This document shows positions 35,812-43,205 of a stretch of 60,708 bases of DNA, in pieces. Numbering within the stretch: the stretch's first letter is position 1; each line of letters starts with the position of its first letter. The DNA comes from Treponema sp. (GTDB taxonomy: Bacteria; Spirochaetota; Spirochaetia; Treponematales; Breznakiellaceae), in the NCBI GenBank assembly GCA_031254315.1, contig JAIRUQ010000118.1, positions 1 to 60,708 of the forward strand, written 5' to 3'. Position numbers and translations under genes: made by a program. Below the pieces are notes generated by a model. That model was not told where the DNA came from. It ran no database searches and saw only the letters and a program-made list of their open reading frames with translations.

Positions 35812-36957
35812 ATGCGTATTATTCCAATTGCGAGCGGAAAAGGCGGAGTAGGGAAATCACTGGTTTCGGCGAATTTGGCTGTTTCTTTTGCGCAGGCAGG
35901 ACAGCGTGTTATATTGGTAGACCTTGACCTTGGAGCGTCAAACCTGCACTTGGTCATAGGGCATCATTCGCCGCAGATGGGCATTGGGACATTTCTTAAC
36001 AATACAAAATCAAAATTTGCCGATGTCATTGCCGATACCGATATACGCGGACTTCGATTCATTCCCGGTGACAACGAAATCCCTGGAACCGCGAATTTGA
36101 CCGTAAATCAGCGAAAGACCCTTGTCAGGCAATTACTCGCGTTAAAAGATGACGCCGACATTCTCATTCTGGATTTGGGAGCCGGAACTCATCAGTCTAT
36201 TTTAGATTTTTTTCTTCTTTCAAATCAGGGCATTATCGTCTCCGCTCCTGCGGTAACTGCGGTATTAAACGCTTATGTGTTTCTTAAAAACACCGTGTTC
36301 CGTCTTATGTTCAGTACCTGTGCCAAAGGCTCCCCTGCCCGCGCCTACCTTGAACAAAAACGCAAAGACGGAGCTGGTCATCATAAACTGTACATTCCTA
36401 AGATGCTTCCAGAAATAAGAAAAATCGATCCTGAGTCTTACAAGAAATTTAAGGAACGCCTTGACGAAATTCATCCGCGCTTGATCATGAATATGGTCGA
36501 GGACCCAAAAGGCGCTGATGTCGCAATGAAGATACGGCGTTCCTGCGAAGAGTACCTCGATCTGAAACTTGAGCACATGGGAGTAATCTACCGCGATACA
36601 CTTCAAGATACCGCTCTTGCGTCAAGGCTTCCAATCACTCTTTATAAACCTCAGTCGCTTTTGTCGCAGGCAATTTACCGTATTGCCGATAAAATTTTGG
36701 AAAGCCCGCAGGACGAATATACTCCTGATGACAAGCAGATTGATGACAGTTTTCAGGAAGCGGAAATGGAAGCGGAAATTGACTTTGACTCCAAGATGGG
36801 ATATGTCGAAGACCTTCTTCATTCAGGAGCGATGAGCCACAGCGATTTGATAGAAACCGTAAAATCTCAGCAACTTGAGATTTCCAAGCTAAAGAAAGAA
36901 AACAACTTTATCAAATTAAAACTTACACGCGCGTTACAGCAAGGTTTTAAGGTGTAA
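35812..36957 (+). CDS. MinD/ParA-type P-loop ATPase
   Basis: Deviant Walker A at the N-terminus (IASGKGGVGKSLVSANLAV), switch I-like DLDLGASNLH and Walker B LILDLGAG identify the SIMIBI/MinD-FlhG group. After the ATPase core (about 270 residues) the protein carries a charged C-terminal extension ending in a likely coiled coil (SQQLEISKLKKENNFIKLKL). No membrane-targeting helix like that of MinD is evident. It could position flagella, poles or a cytoskeletal element; the partner is unknown. CGGAGGG precedes the ATG. It is directly followed by lgt. Confidence 0.85.
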   Translation: MRIIPIASGKGGVGKSLVSANLAVSFAQAGQRVILVDLDLGASNLHLVIGHHSPQMGIGTFLNNTKSKFADVIADTDIRGLRFIPGDNEIPGTANLTVNQRKTLVRQLLALKDDADILILDLGAGTHQSILDFFLLSNQGIIVSAPAVTAVLNAYVFLKNTVFRLMFSTCAKGSPARAYLEQKRKDGAGHHKLYIPKMLPEIRKIDPESYKKFKERLDEIHPRLIMNMVEDPKGADVAMKIRRSCEEYLDLKLEHMGVIYRDTLQDTALASRLPITLYKPQSLLSQAIYRIADKILESPQDEYTPDDKQIDDSFQEAEMEAEIDFDSKMGYVEDLLHSGAMSHSDLIETVKSQQLEISKLKKENNFIKLKLTRALQQGFKV

Positions 36958-36958
36958 G

Positions 36959-37987
36959 ATGTCGTTATCTGCCAATTTTCTTTTATGGATAAATCCGGAA
37001 ATAATTCCCGGCTTACCTGTCCGCTGGTACGGGCTTATGTACATTTTTGCGTTTGCCACTGCGTTCATTTTATACAGAAGGCAGGTAAAAGAGCGGCATT
37101 TCCCAATGACAGAGGATGATCTTTCAAGCATGTTTGGCTGGGGAATTTTATCGCTTATAGTAGGGGCAAGACTTTTTTCTACTCTTATTTATGAAACCAG
37201 CGATTTTTATTTAAAACAGCCGTGGCTTATCTTCTGGCCTTTCCGTGGCGGACAGTTTATAGGGCTTCAAGGAATGAGCTACCACGGCGGAGCGTTTGCT
37301 GGTCTTCTCTCGGTCGTTATTTACGCGAAGGTTAAAAAAATAAGTTTTAGAGAAATAGGTGATATGTTCGCGGCAAGCGTTCCGCTTGGCTACACATTCG
37401 GGCGGCTTGGAAATTTCATCAACGCTGAACTTTACGGCAGGGCGACAGCAAGTCCTTTGGGAATGATCTTTCCCCACGCACAGCCGCTTCCTATAAGCCA
37501 AAGCTGGGTAACGGAAATCGCTGAAAAAACCGGAACTGTCATAACAGGAGCGTTTGTTAATCTACCGCGCCATCCTTCGCAACTGTACGAAGCGTTTTTT
37601 GAAGGGATTGTACTTTGGGCGCTTATCTGGTTTTTCCGCAACCGAAAACCTTTCAAAGGTTTTCTGGTGGGGCTATACTTCCTCGGCTACGGTTTCTTCC
37701 GTTTTATCATTGAATATTTTAGAGAGCCTGACTCCGACCTTGGCTACCGAATTGAATTTGTCAAAACTGATCTTCCCACTGCGTACGCGCATCCATTGTT
37801 AAGTTTTTCCACGGGGCAAATCCTCTGTTTTCTAATGATGCTTTTTGGCGTAGTCTGGCTGATTGTCGCGTCCCGTCTTCCAAACAGGGAAGTTATCCGC
37901 GTTTATGAAGAAGCGGTAAAGCCCGTCGTTAATGAAGAGACGGCGGAGCGCAACAGGCAACGCAAGTTAAGGAAGAAGCTGAGATAG
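36959..37987 (+). CDS. lgt: Prolipoprotein diacylglyceryl transferase
   Basis: Inner-membrane enzyme that adds diacylglycerol to lipobox cysteines, the first step in making the many lipoproteins seen in this window. Multiple transmembrane helices; the signature is GRLGNFINAELYGR, with the conserved SYHGGAFAG and RHPSQLYEAFFEG segments. 342 aa, slightly longer than usual because of a basic C-terminal tail (RQRKLRKKLR). It begins two bases after the ATPase gene, with AAGGTG inside that gene's end. Confidence 0.95.
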   Translation: MSLSANFLLWINPEIIPGLPVRWYGLMYIFAFATAFILYRRQVKERHFPMTEDDLSSMFGWGILSLIVGARLFSTLIYETSDFYLKQPWLIFWPFRGGQFIGLQGMSYHGGAFAGLLSVVIYAKVKKISFREIGDMFAASVPLGYTFGRLGNFINAELYGRATASPLGMIFPHAQPLPISQSWVTEIAEKTGTVITGAFVNLPRHPSQLYEAFFEGIVLWALIWFFRNRKPFKGFLVGLYFLGYGFFRFIIEYFREPDSDLGYRIEFVKTDLPTAYAHPLLSFSTGQILCFLMMLFGVVWLIVASRLPNREVIRVYEEAVKPVVNEETAERNRQRKLRKKLR

Positions 37988-38070
37988 GGTAAAGAGCAAT
38001 GAGGTTATTTTTGTGATTAGTGGCTGTTTTACTTTGTGCTGTTACCGGAATTGGCAGGGCTGGCAGTTTT

Positions 38071-38517
38071 TTAATCTATTATTTCAAACTGGTGCTTTTG
38101 TTTGAATAAATCACGCAGAGATTTAATTGGAGAGAAATCACAAACATTATTCAATGATTTAATTAAATTATCCATTTCTTGCTTTACAATGGGTTCATCA
38201 TCACCATATTTTATGCCAGGAACAAAATCATTTAATAATACACAATCATTTTTTATTGTTTCAAAGGAAATATCAATTTCTGTTGCGGATTTACATAAAT
38301 AATTCAGGTTATGCGTTTTCTCTATTTTTTTACCATTGTTTATAATATAACTTTTCAGGAGTTTTTCAACGGCTTGTGTTGCATGAAAACATATAGGAAT
38401 ATACATCATATCTTCAGGATAAAATTTTTTGGAAAGCAAAACTTGAACAGTTATGATATCCCTTTCTGCATTCATCAATAATTCATCAGGAGTTTCGGTA
38501 ACTAACGATCTATTCAT
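38071..38517 (-). CDS. HEPN-domain protein, probable HepT-like toxin
   Basis: 148 aa, all-helical HEPN domain: ICFHATQAVEKLLKSYIIN and then KKIEKTHNLNYLCK. HEPN proteins paired with MNT nucleotidyltransferases act as RNase toxins whose activity is blocked by AMPylation. The catalytic Rx4-6H motif is not obvious here, since the residue before KTHNL is lysine (KIEKTH) rather than arginine, so RNase activity is uncertain. It overlaps the upstream MNT gene by eight bases. Confidence 0.85.
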   Translation of the reverse strand: MNRSLVTETPDELLMNAERDIITVQVLLSKKFYPEDMMYIPICFHATQAVEKLLKSYIINNGKKIEKTHNLNYLCKSATEIDISFETIKNDCVLLNDFVPGIKYGDDEPIVKQEMDNLIKSLNNVCDFSPIKSLRDLFKQKHQFEIID

Positions 38518-38917
38518 AAAGCACTTTACCCTCTGTAATTATGGTATTTCTGATACCATTGGGATTTGTGATATTATAGAAAAAGTTTTCTTTATACACT
38601 AATAAATCTGCCGGAATAATATCATTATCATATAAACTCAGCGCCATTTTCATGTATTGAGCAGTCCTATTAAATTTATTATTGATTATCACACACAGGT
38701 CAATATCGCTTTTTTTTGTTGGTCTCCCATAAGCATAAGAGCCAAAAAGGTAAATTTTCTTGATTACTCCCGGTTTCACGCTGGCAAGGATAAGAGAGCG
38801 TATAAATGGGATTTTATCGGCAAATGGGGCTGTACGTTTTCGAGCCGCAGTCGGTTTTTTTGCAATCGCCGTTTTGGGAATCTTGCTTTTTGCGGCGGTT
38901 TTGGCTGACTTATTCAT
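38510..38917 (-). CDS. MNT-type nucleotidyltransferase (antitoxin)
   Basis: 135 aa. The catalytic motif GSYAYGRPTKKSDIDLCVI is the GSx10DxD pattern of minimal nucleotidyltransferases, which in MntA/HepT systems AMPylate and silence the HEPN toxin. It has an unusual basic N-terminal extension of about 30 residues rich in K, A and T. An AGGG ribosome site and a consensus promoter lie upstream. Co-transcribed with the HEPN gene. Confidence 0.88.
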   Translation of the reverse strand: MNKSAKTAAKSKIPKTAIAKKPTAARKRTAPFADKIPFIRSLILASVKPGVIKKIYLFGSYAYGRPTKKSDIDLCVIINNKFNRTAQYMKMALSLYDNDIIPADLLVYKENFFYNITNPNGIRNTIITEGKVLYE

Positions 38918-38934
38918 AATTTAACCCTGTAAAT

Positions 38935-38963
38935 ACATTAAAGCAGGGCAAGATGGTTGTCAA
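38935..38963 (-). promoter_or_regulatory. Promoter of the MNT/HEPN pair
   Basis: On the minus strand TTGACA (38958-38963), a 17-base spacer and TAATGT (38935-38940). About 17 bases then lead to the ATG, with AGGG in between, so this transcript has a normal short leader. Confidence 0.7.
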
Positions 38964-38979
38964 TTACCGTAAAAACCAC

Positions 38980-39008
38980 TTGAAAAACCTTTAATTTTTC
39001 GGTACTAT
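38980..39008 (+). promoter_or_regulatory. oadGA promoter
   Basis: TTGAAA (38980-38985), a 17-base spacer and TACTAT (39003-39008). Transcription would start just before the double hairpin at 39016-39076, so that structure would be in the mRNA leader. Confidence 0.7.
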
Positions 39009-39015
39009 AAAAACA

Positions 39016-39076
39016 AGTATCTGCCATTAAAACGGCAGATACTAACACGATAAGCGACATTAAAACGCCGCTTATC
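39016..39076. repeat. Double hairpin in the oadG leader
   Basis: Hairpin 1 is AGTATCTGCC (39016-39025) with GGCAGATACT (39034-39043), ten perfect pairs. Hairpin 2 is GATAAGCG (39049-39056) with CGCTTATC (39069-39076). The same two hairpins, with an extra structured middle, form the tandem repeats upstream of ftsH at 57786-58196. Confidence 0.8.
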
Positions 39077-39092
39077 TCCAAATGGAGGGTTT

Positions 39093-39326
39093 ATGACCAT
39101 AAATGAGATGCTGATTCAGGGCAATGTTTTGAACCTGTTTATCATGGGGATTATCTTTGTTATAATGATAATATTGATTTCCATAATCGGTAACGGTATT
39201 GCGGCAAGGTCTGCCGGAGATAAGGAACAGCCTGCCGCTCCAAGTATTCAAAGGGCAGGAAATGACGCGGTTACAGCCGCCATCTCCGCCGCTGTTAATG
39301 AACACAGAAAAAACAACAAGTCATAA
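39093..39326 (+). CDS. oadG: Oxaloacetate decarboxylase gamma-like subunit
   Basis: 77 aa with one N-terminal transmembrane helix (LNLFIMGIIFVIMIILISII) and a hydrophilic A/Q-rich tail, the build of OadG, which tethers the alpha subunit of sodium-pumping decarboxylases to the beta subunit in the membrane. GGAGGG precedes the ATG. It ends 11 bases before oadA. The call rests on size, helix and context, as OadG sequences are poorly conserved. Confidence 0.75.
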   Translation: MTINEMLIQGNVLNLFIMGIIFVIMIILISIIGNGIAARSAGDKEQPAAPSIQRAGNDAVTAAISAAVNEHRKNNKS

Positions 39327-39337
39327 GGAAGGGAAAA

Positions 39338-41386
39338 ATGTCAAAAGTACAATTAACCGACTTGGTGCTTCGTGATGCGCACCAGTCACTGTTTGCTACC
39401 CGCATGGTTACTGCGGATATGTTGCCAATTTGCGGACAGCTCGATAAAGCGGGCTTTTTTGCTCTTGAAGCATGGGGCGGAGCCACTTTTGACTCCTGCA
39501 TAAGGTTTTTGAACGAAGACCCATGGGAGAGGCTTAAAAAACTGAAAGCCGCCCTTCCCAAAACAAAGATAATGATGCTTCTGCGCGGACAAAACCTCTT
39601 AGGTTACCGCCACTATGCCGATGATGTTGTCGCTAAATTCGTTGAATACGCGGCAAAAGACGGCATCGATATTTTCCGTATTTTTGACGCTGTAAATGAC
39701 CCGCGCAACTTTAAGTCGGCGACAGAAGCCGCAAAGAAGACGGGAAAGCACATTCAAGCGACAATTTCCTATGCGGTAACCCCGTTCCATACAATAGAAA
39801 AATACGCTGAATTCGCGAAACAGCTTGTTGATATTGGTGCGGATTCTCTTTGTATCAAAGATATGGCAGGTCTTCTTAAACCTTATGAAGGTTACGAACT
39901 TGTAAAAGCGATCAAAAAGGTAACAAGTTTACCGATTGAAATCCACACCCACGCCACTACAGGAATGTCTGTGGCGACTCTTACCAAGTGCGCCGAGGCG
40001 GGAGCGGAAATCCTTGACACTACAATTTCATCAATGGCGATGGGCACGAGCCATAGCCCCACAGAAACAATGGTCGAGATTTTCAAAGGAACCGAATACG
40101 ACACAGGACTGGACAACAATTTGTTGCTCGAAATTGCGGCGTATTTCCGTGAAGTCCGCAAGAACTACAAAAAGTTTGAGTCGAGTTTCCTTGGAGCGGA
40201 CACACGCATTCTGGCAAGCCAGGTTCCCGGCGGAATGTTAAGTAACCTTGAAAGCCAGCTTAAAGAGCAAAACGCTTCCGACAAGATGGATGATGTATTA
40301 AAAGAAATCGCTGTCGTTCAGAAAGACTCAGGTTATCCGCCGCTTGTTACGCCAACAAGCCAGATCGTAGGAACGCAGGCTGTGTTCAACGTGCTGTTTG
40401 GACGTTACAACAAACTGTCCGGCGAATTCCAGGACCTCGTTGCCGGAAAGTACGGCGCTTGTCCCGCTCCAAAAAATCCTGATGTCGTTAAGAAAGCTCT
40501 TACTGCCCTTAAAATGGAAAAAGAAATTACGCACCGCCCAGCGGATGATATTCCGTCCGAATACTCCAAACTGGAAGACGAGACGAAAAAACTTTTGGGT
40601 ACAAGCACCGTTACAACCGAAGACGTTCTCACCTACGCTATGTTCCCCAAAGTCGCCCCGGACTTCTTCAAAAAGAGAGCAAACGGACCGGTTGTTTTCA
40701 AACCCGAACCCGACGCTCCCGCTCCTTCTTCAGCAGGACAAGCCTCTCGCTATTCAGTAAATGTGAACGGCGCGAATTACGATGTAGTTGTCGCTCCTGC
40801 AGGATCGGTAGCTGTAGCTCCGTCTTCCGCTCCCGCTCCAATGGCTTCTGCGCCTTCTGCTTCCTCAGGCGGTAAAGGAACATTGGTAATCCCTGCTCCT
40901 GTAGCCGGAACTGTTCTTCGCTATGTCGCATCTGAAGGCGCGGAAGTAAAATCCGGTGAAACAATAATGATCTTAGAGTCCATGAAAATGGAATTGGAAA
41001 TTAAAACCTCAACCGCCGGCAAAGTACATTTCCTTGTTCCCACCGGAACTCAGGTTGTCGCGCAGAAGCCCATCGCAGAAATCAGCGGCGCGGATGTTCC
41101 TGCCGCCGCGGCTCCGGTAGCGGCTCCTGCTCCTGCGGCAACTCCCGCTCCAACAGCGGCTCCCTCCGGCGGAGGCGGCACTATAATTCCGGCTCCGATT
41201 GCCGGCACTGTCCTGCGCTATTCAGTAAGCGAAGGTCAGAATGTTGCCGCCGCTACAACGATTGCAATCATGGAGTCCATGAAAATGGAACTGGAAATTA
41301 AAGCAAGCGTGGCAGGTAAAGTACACTTCATTGCGGCACTCGGCTCACAGCTTGTTTCAAAACAGCCGCTTGCAGAGATTAGCTAA
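39338..41386 (+). CDS. oadA: Oxaloacetate decarboxylase alpha-like subunit with two biotinyl domains
   Basis: Biotin carboxyltransferase that moves CO2 from oxaloacetate (or a related substrate) to biotin. The N-terminal HMGL-like barrel has LRDAHQSLFATRM, LEAWGGATFD and DMAGLL; the metal-binding histidines are in EIHTHATTGM. Next comes the conserved PYC_OADA domain (GGMLSNLESQLKEQ). Two Ala/Pro linkers each lead to a biotinyl domain: ESMKMELEIK at about K550 and again at about K649. A single biotinyl domain is normal. The beta (OadB) sodium-pump gene does not follow. Decarboxylase versus pyruvate-carboxylase-like use cannot be settled from this alone. Confidence 0.9.
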   Translation: MSKVQLTDLVLRDAHQSLFATRMVTADMLPICGQLDKAGFFALEAWGGATFDSCIRFLNEDPWERLKKLKAALPKTKIMMLLRGQNLLGYRHYADDVVAKFVEYAAKDGIDIFRIFDAVNDPRNFKSATEAAKKTGKHIQATISYAVTPFHTIEKYAEFAKQLVDIGADSLCIKDMAGLLKPYEGYELVKAIKKVTSLPIEIHTHATTGMSVATLTKCAEAGAEILDTTISSMAMGTSHSPTETMVEIFKGTEYDTGLDNNLLLEIAAYFREVRKNYKKFESSFLGADTRILASQVPGGMLSNLESQLKEQNASDKMDDVLKEIAVVQKDSGYPPLVTPTSQIVGTQAVFNVLFGRYNKLSGEFQDLVAGKYGACPAPKNPDVVKKALTALKMEKEITHRPADDIPSEYSKLEDETKKLLGTSTVTTEDVLTYAMFPKVAPDFFKKRANGPVVFKPEPDAPAPSSAGQASRYSVNVNGANYDVVVAPAGSVAVAPSSAPAPMASAPSASSGGKGTLVIPAPVAGTVLRYVASEGAEVKSGETIMILESMKMELEIKTSTAGKVHFLVPTGTQVVAQKPIAEISGADVPAAAAPVAAPAPAATPAPTAAPSGGGGTIIPAPIAGTVLRYSVSEGQNVAAATTIAIMESMKMELEIKASVAGKVHFIAALGSQLVSKQPLAEIS

Positions 41387-41401
41387 CCTCGCTTTTATTT
41401 G

Positions 41402-41457
41402 GAATTTTGCACCCTTGCGTGTCGTAAAACGCGCTGTCTTAAGGGGTGCAAAATTCT
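41402..41457 (+). terminator. Stem-loop after oadA
   Basis: GAATTTTGCACCC (from about 41402) pairs with GGGTGCAAAATTC (to about 41457), enclosing a small GCGT/ACGC hairpin. It follows the oadA stop closely and probably ends that transcript, although a run of T is not evident after the stem. Confidence 0.55.
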
Positions 41458-41469
41458 AAGGTTGAATAT

Positions 41470-42006
41470 ATGATAATAGATTATTTCATTAAAAATCTAA
41501 AGGATTCTCAGGAATATTTGTGTAAGGATATTAGGGTTATAATTGAAATAAAAAAAGACAAGTTAACATTATTTAAAAACAAAAAATATTGGATTTCAAT
41601 TATTATTATAGATGAAAATGAAGTAACAAGAGATATAAAAAATATATGTGATTTCTTAATTGAAAAATTCCTAGAAAAATCTTATCCAAATATTAAACTA
41701 TCAATTGATTCAAATTGGTATATTTTTAGTAATGTTGTAAGCAAAGATATATATTATAAAATTAACATAAAAGAAAATATCCGTTATAAAAATATGATTA
41801 ATAGATTTGCTTTAATAAATAATATTAATGGAGAAATATTTTTTAATCCCGACAAAATTGAAAATAATGTTCTTTCTGCCAGAATGAAATTCATTTACAA
41901 TAATTATCAAACGGAATATCCGCTGAATGAAGAAAAAGAAAAATTATTTTCAAAAGAAATAACGGACATTTTTGAAGTATTAGAAATAATTTTAAATGAC
42001 AAATAA
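41470..42006 (+). CDS. Hypothetical AT-rich protein
   Basis: About 178 aa, no recognised family, no signal peptide. A GTG at 41446 is in frame but lies within the oadA stem-loop; ATG 41470 has AAGG eight bases upstream and is preferred. The sequence is rich in I, K, N and Y, and the DNA is much more AT-rich than oadA or the sigma-factor gene, so it is probably an acquired gene. A long foldback sequence follows its stop. Confidence 0.6.
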   Translation: MIIDYFIKNLKDSQEYLCKDIRVIIEIKKDKLTLFKNKKYWISIIIIDENEVTRDIKNICDFLIEKFLEKSYPNIKLSIDSNWYIFSNVVSKDIYYKINIKENIRYKNMINRFALINNINGEIFFNPDKIENNVLSARMKFIYNNYQTEYPLNEEKEKLFSKEITDIFEVLEIILNDK

Positions 42007-42011
42007 TCTCT

Positions 42012-42148
42012 ATTTAACAGGTGGGGGCGGGCTACGGGGCAGAAAAACATTTTCTGGAATTCTTCGTCGGAGAGACCTTGCAAAGGGCTCGTAGACGAAT
42101 TCCTCCAGAGTTTTTATGACCCGCAGGCGCCCCAACCTGTTAAATGAA
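42012..42148. ncRNA. Long foldback element, possible structured RNA or MITE
   Basis: The ends TATTTAACAGGT and ACCTGTTAAATGAATA are inverted copies. Inside, GGGGCG pairs with CGCCCC, TTCGTC with GACGAA and CTGGA with TCCAG. The tip GAG-A-CCTT-GCA-AAGG-G-CTC closes the structure, so nearly all of the roughly 135 bases fold into one hairpin. There is no ORF and no terminal T-run. It is not an SRP RNA, because the GGAAG loop motif is missing. It may be a small mobile element or an untranslated RNA. Confidence 0.5.
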
Positions 42149-42161
42149 TAGGGATATATCC

Positions 42162-42199
42162 AAAATATTTGTAAATATTTAGCTGTAACAGACTACTAG
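42162..42199. repeat. MITE-like end, copy C
   Basis: TTTGTAAATATTTAGCTGTA followed by ACAGACTACTAG is the reverse complement of the left end of the element at 44721, with one difference over about 33 bases. It ends 13 bases from the sigma-factor stop codon. No matching second end is found near it, so it is a solo end. Confidence 0.75.
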
Positions 42200-42212
42200 A
42201 AACTTCAACGAT

Positions 42213-43196
42213 TTAAGTATTTTCTCTCAACTCGCGCAGTTCGTGAAGTGTGCGAAGTTTCCAAATCGCTTTTTCCTGAATTTGCCTTACACGCTCACGT
42301 GTGATGCCAAGAGATTTTCCGGTTTCTTCCAGAGTAAGGGGATTTTCTCCCGTTAAACCAAAACGAAGCTGAATTATTTTCATCTCTCTTTCGGATAACT
42401 GGGAGAGAATTCCGCCCATTGTTTCCTGCAATGTCATGGAAAAAACCATCTCGAAAGGTTCGGCTCTGGCGTCATCTTTTAAAAGGTCGGCAAGGCGGGT
42501 CATATTTCCGGCGTCTACGATGGTGTCAAGACTTGTTGTCTCCTGCGCCAATTTTACTATTTCTTTTACTTTGGAAACAGGAACATTCAAATATTGAGAC
42601 AGCTCTTCTTCGTTGGGGTCGCGTCCTAAATCCTGCGTAAGCTGTTTCGCCACATAGTAACATTTTTTGATAGTGTTAAGCATGTGAATGGGTATGCGAA
42701 TAACCCGTCCTTTGTCCGCGATGCTTTTAATAATCGCCTGTCTTATCCACCATGTTCCGTAGGTTGAAAAACGACAGCCCCTCTTATAGTCAAAACGCTC
42801 AACCGCTTCGATTAAGCCGATGTTCCCTTCGTCAATCAAATCCAAAAGCGAAAGTCCCCGATGCTGATAATTTTTAGCAATAGAGACAACAAGACGCAAA
42901 TTGGAATTGATCATTGTATTTTTGTAATGAAGAAGAGCATTATCAAGGGCGGTCTTATCTTTACCGTCTTCAATTTCTTCATTTTTACCGGATTCTAAAT
43001 CTTTTAATTTCGTGCGCAAGCTGATAATTTTTTCTCCGATGTTCTGCTCTTCCTGCAGAGTTAAAAGAGGAAACCTTGAAATCTGCCTGAAATACAACGC
43101 AAGCGGGTCAGACTCTTTTACCGCTTTGATCCTCTTTTGAGACTTTTCAATGAGCGTTCTGGGACGCTTCCCTACCTTTTCGATTCCTGCTTCCAT
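42213..43196 (-). CDS. rpoS: RpoS-like sigma-70-family sigma factor
   Basis: 327 aa, group 2 sigma-70. Region 1.2: DPLALYFRQISRFPLLT. Region 2: NSNLRLVVSIAKNYQHRGLS, then DLIDEGNIGLIEAVERFDYK and RFSTYGTWWIRQAI. Region 3: HMLNTIKK to LGRDPNEEELSQYL. Region 4: LSEREMKIIQLRFGLTG and LGITRERVRQIQEKA. It lacks region 1.1 and has only a short non-conserved region, unlike the primary RpoD. AAGGTGAG precedes the ATG. An NlpD-like gene lies immediately upstream, as in enterobacteria. The symbol rests on this synteny and the group 2 architecture. Confidence 0.85.
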   Translation of the reverse strand: MEAGIEKVGKRPRTLIEKSQKRIKAVKESDPLALYFRQISRFPLLTLQEEQNIGEKIISLRTKLKDLESGKNEEIEDGKDKTALDNALLHYKNTMINSNLRLVVSIAKNYQHRGLSLLDLIDEGNIGLIEAVERFDYKRGCRFSTYGTWWIRQAIIKSIADKGRVIRIPIHMLNTIKKCYYVAKQLTQDLGRDPNEEELSQYLNVPVSKVKEIVKLAQETTSLDTIVDAGNMTRLADLLKDDARAEPFEMVFSMTLQETMGGILSQLSEREMKIIQLRFGLTGENPLTLEETGKSLGITRERVRQIQEKAIWKLRTLHELRELRENT

Positions 43197-43205
43197 TTTC
43201 TCACC

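Noticed and set aside
39338..41386. Calling the gene pyruvate carboxylase subunit B (pycB)
   Set aside because: The preceding OadG-like gene favours oxaloacetate decarboxylase, although the domain content of the two is alike.
42012..42148. SRP RNA or 6S RNA
   Set aside because: The GGAAG-type SRP loop is absent, and the fold lacks the large central bubble of 6S RNA.
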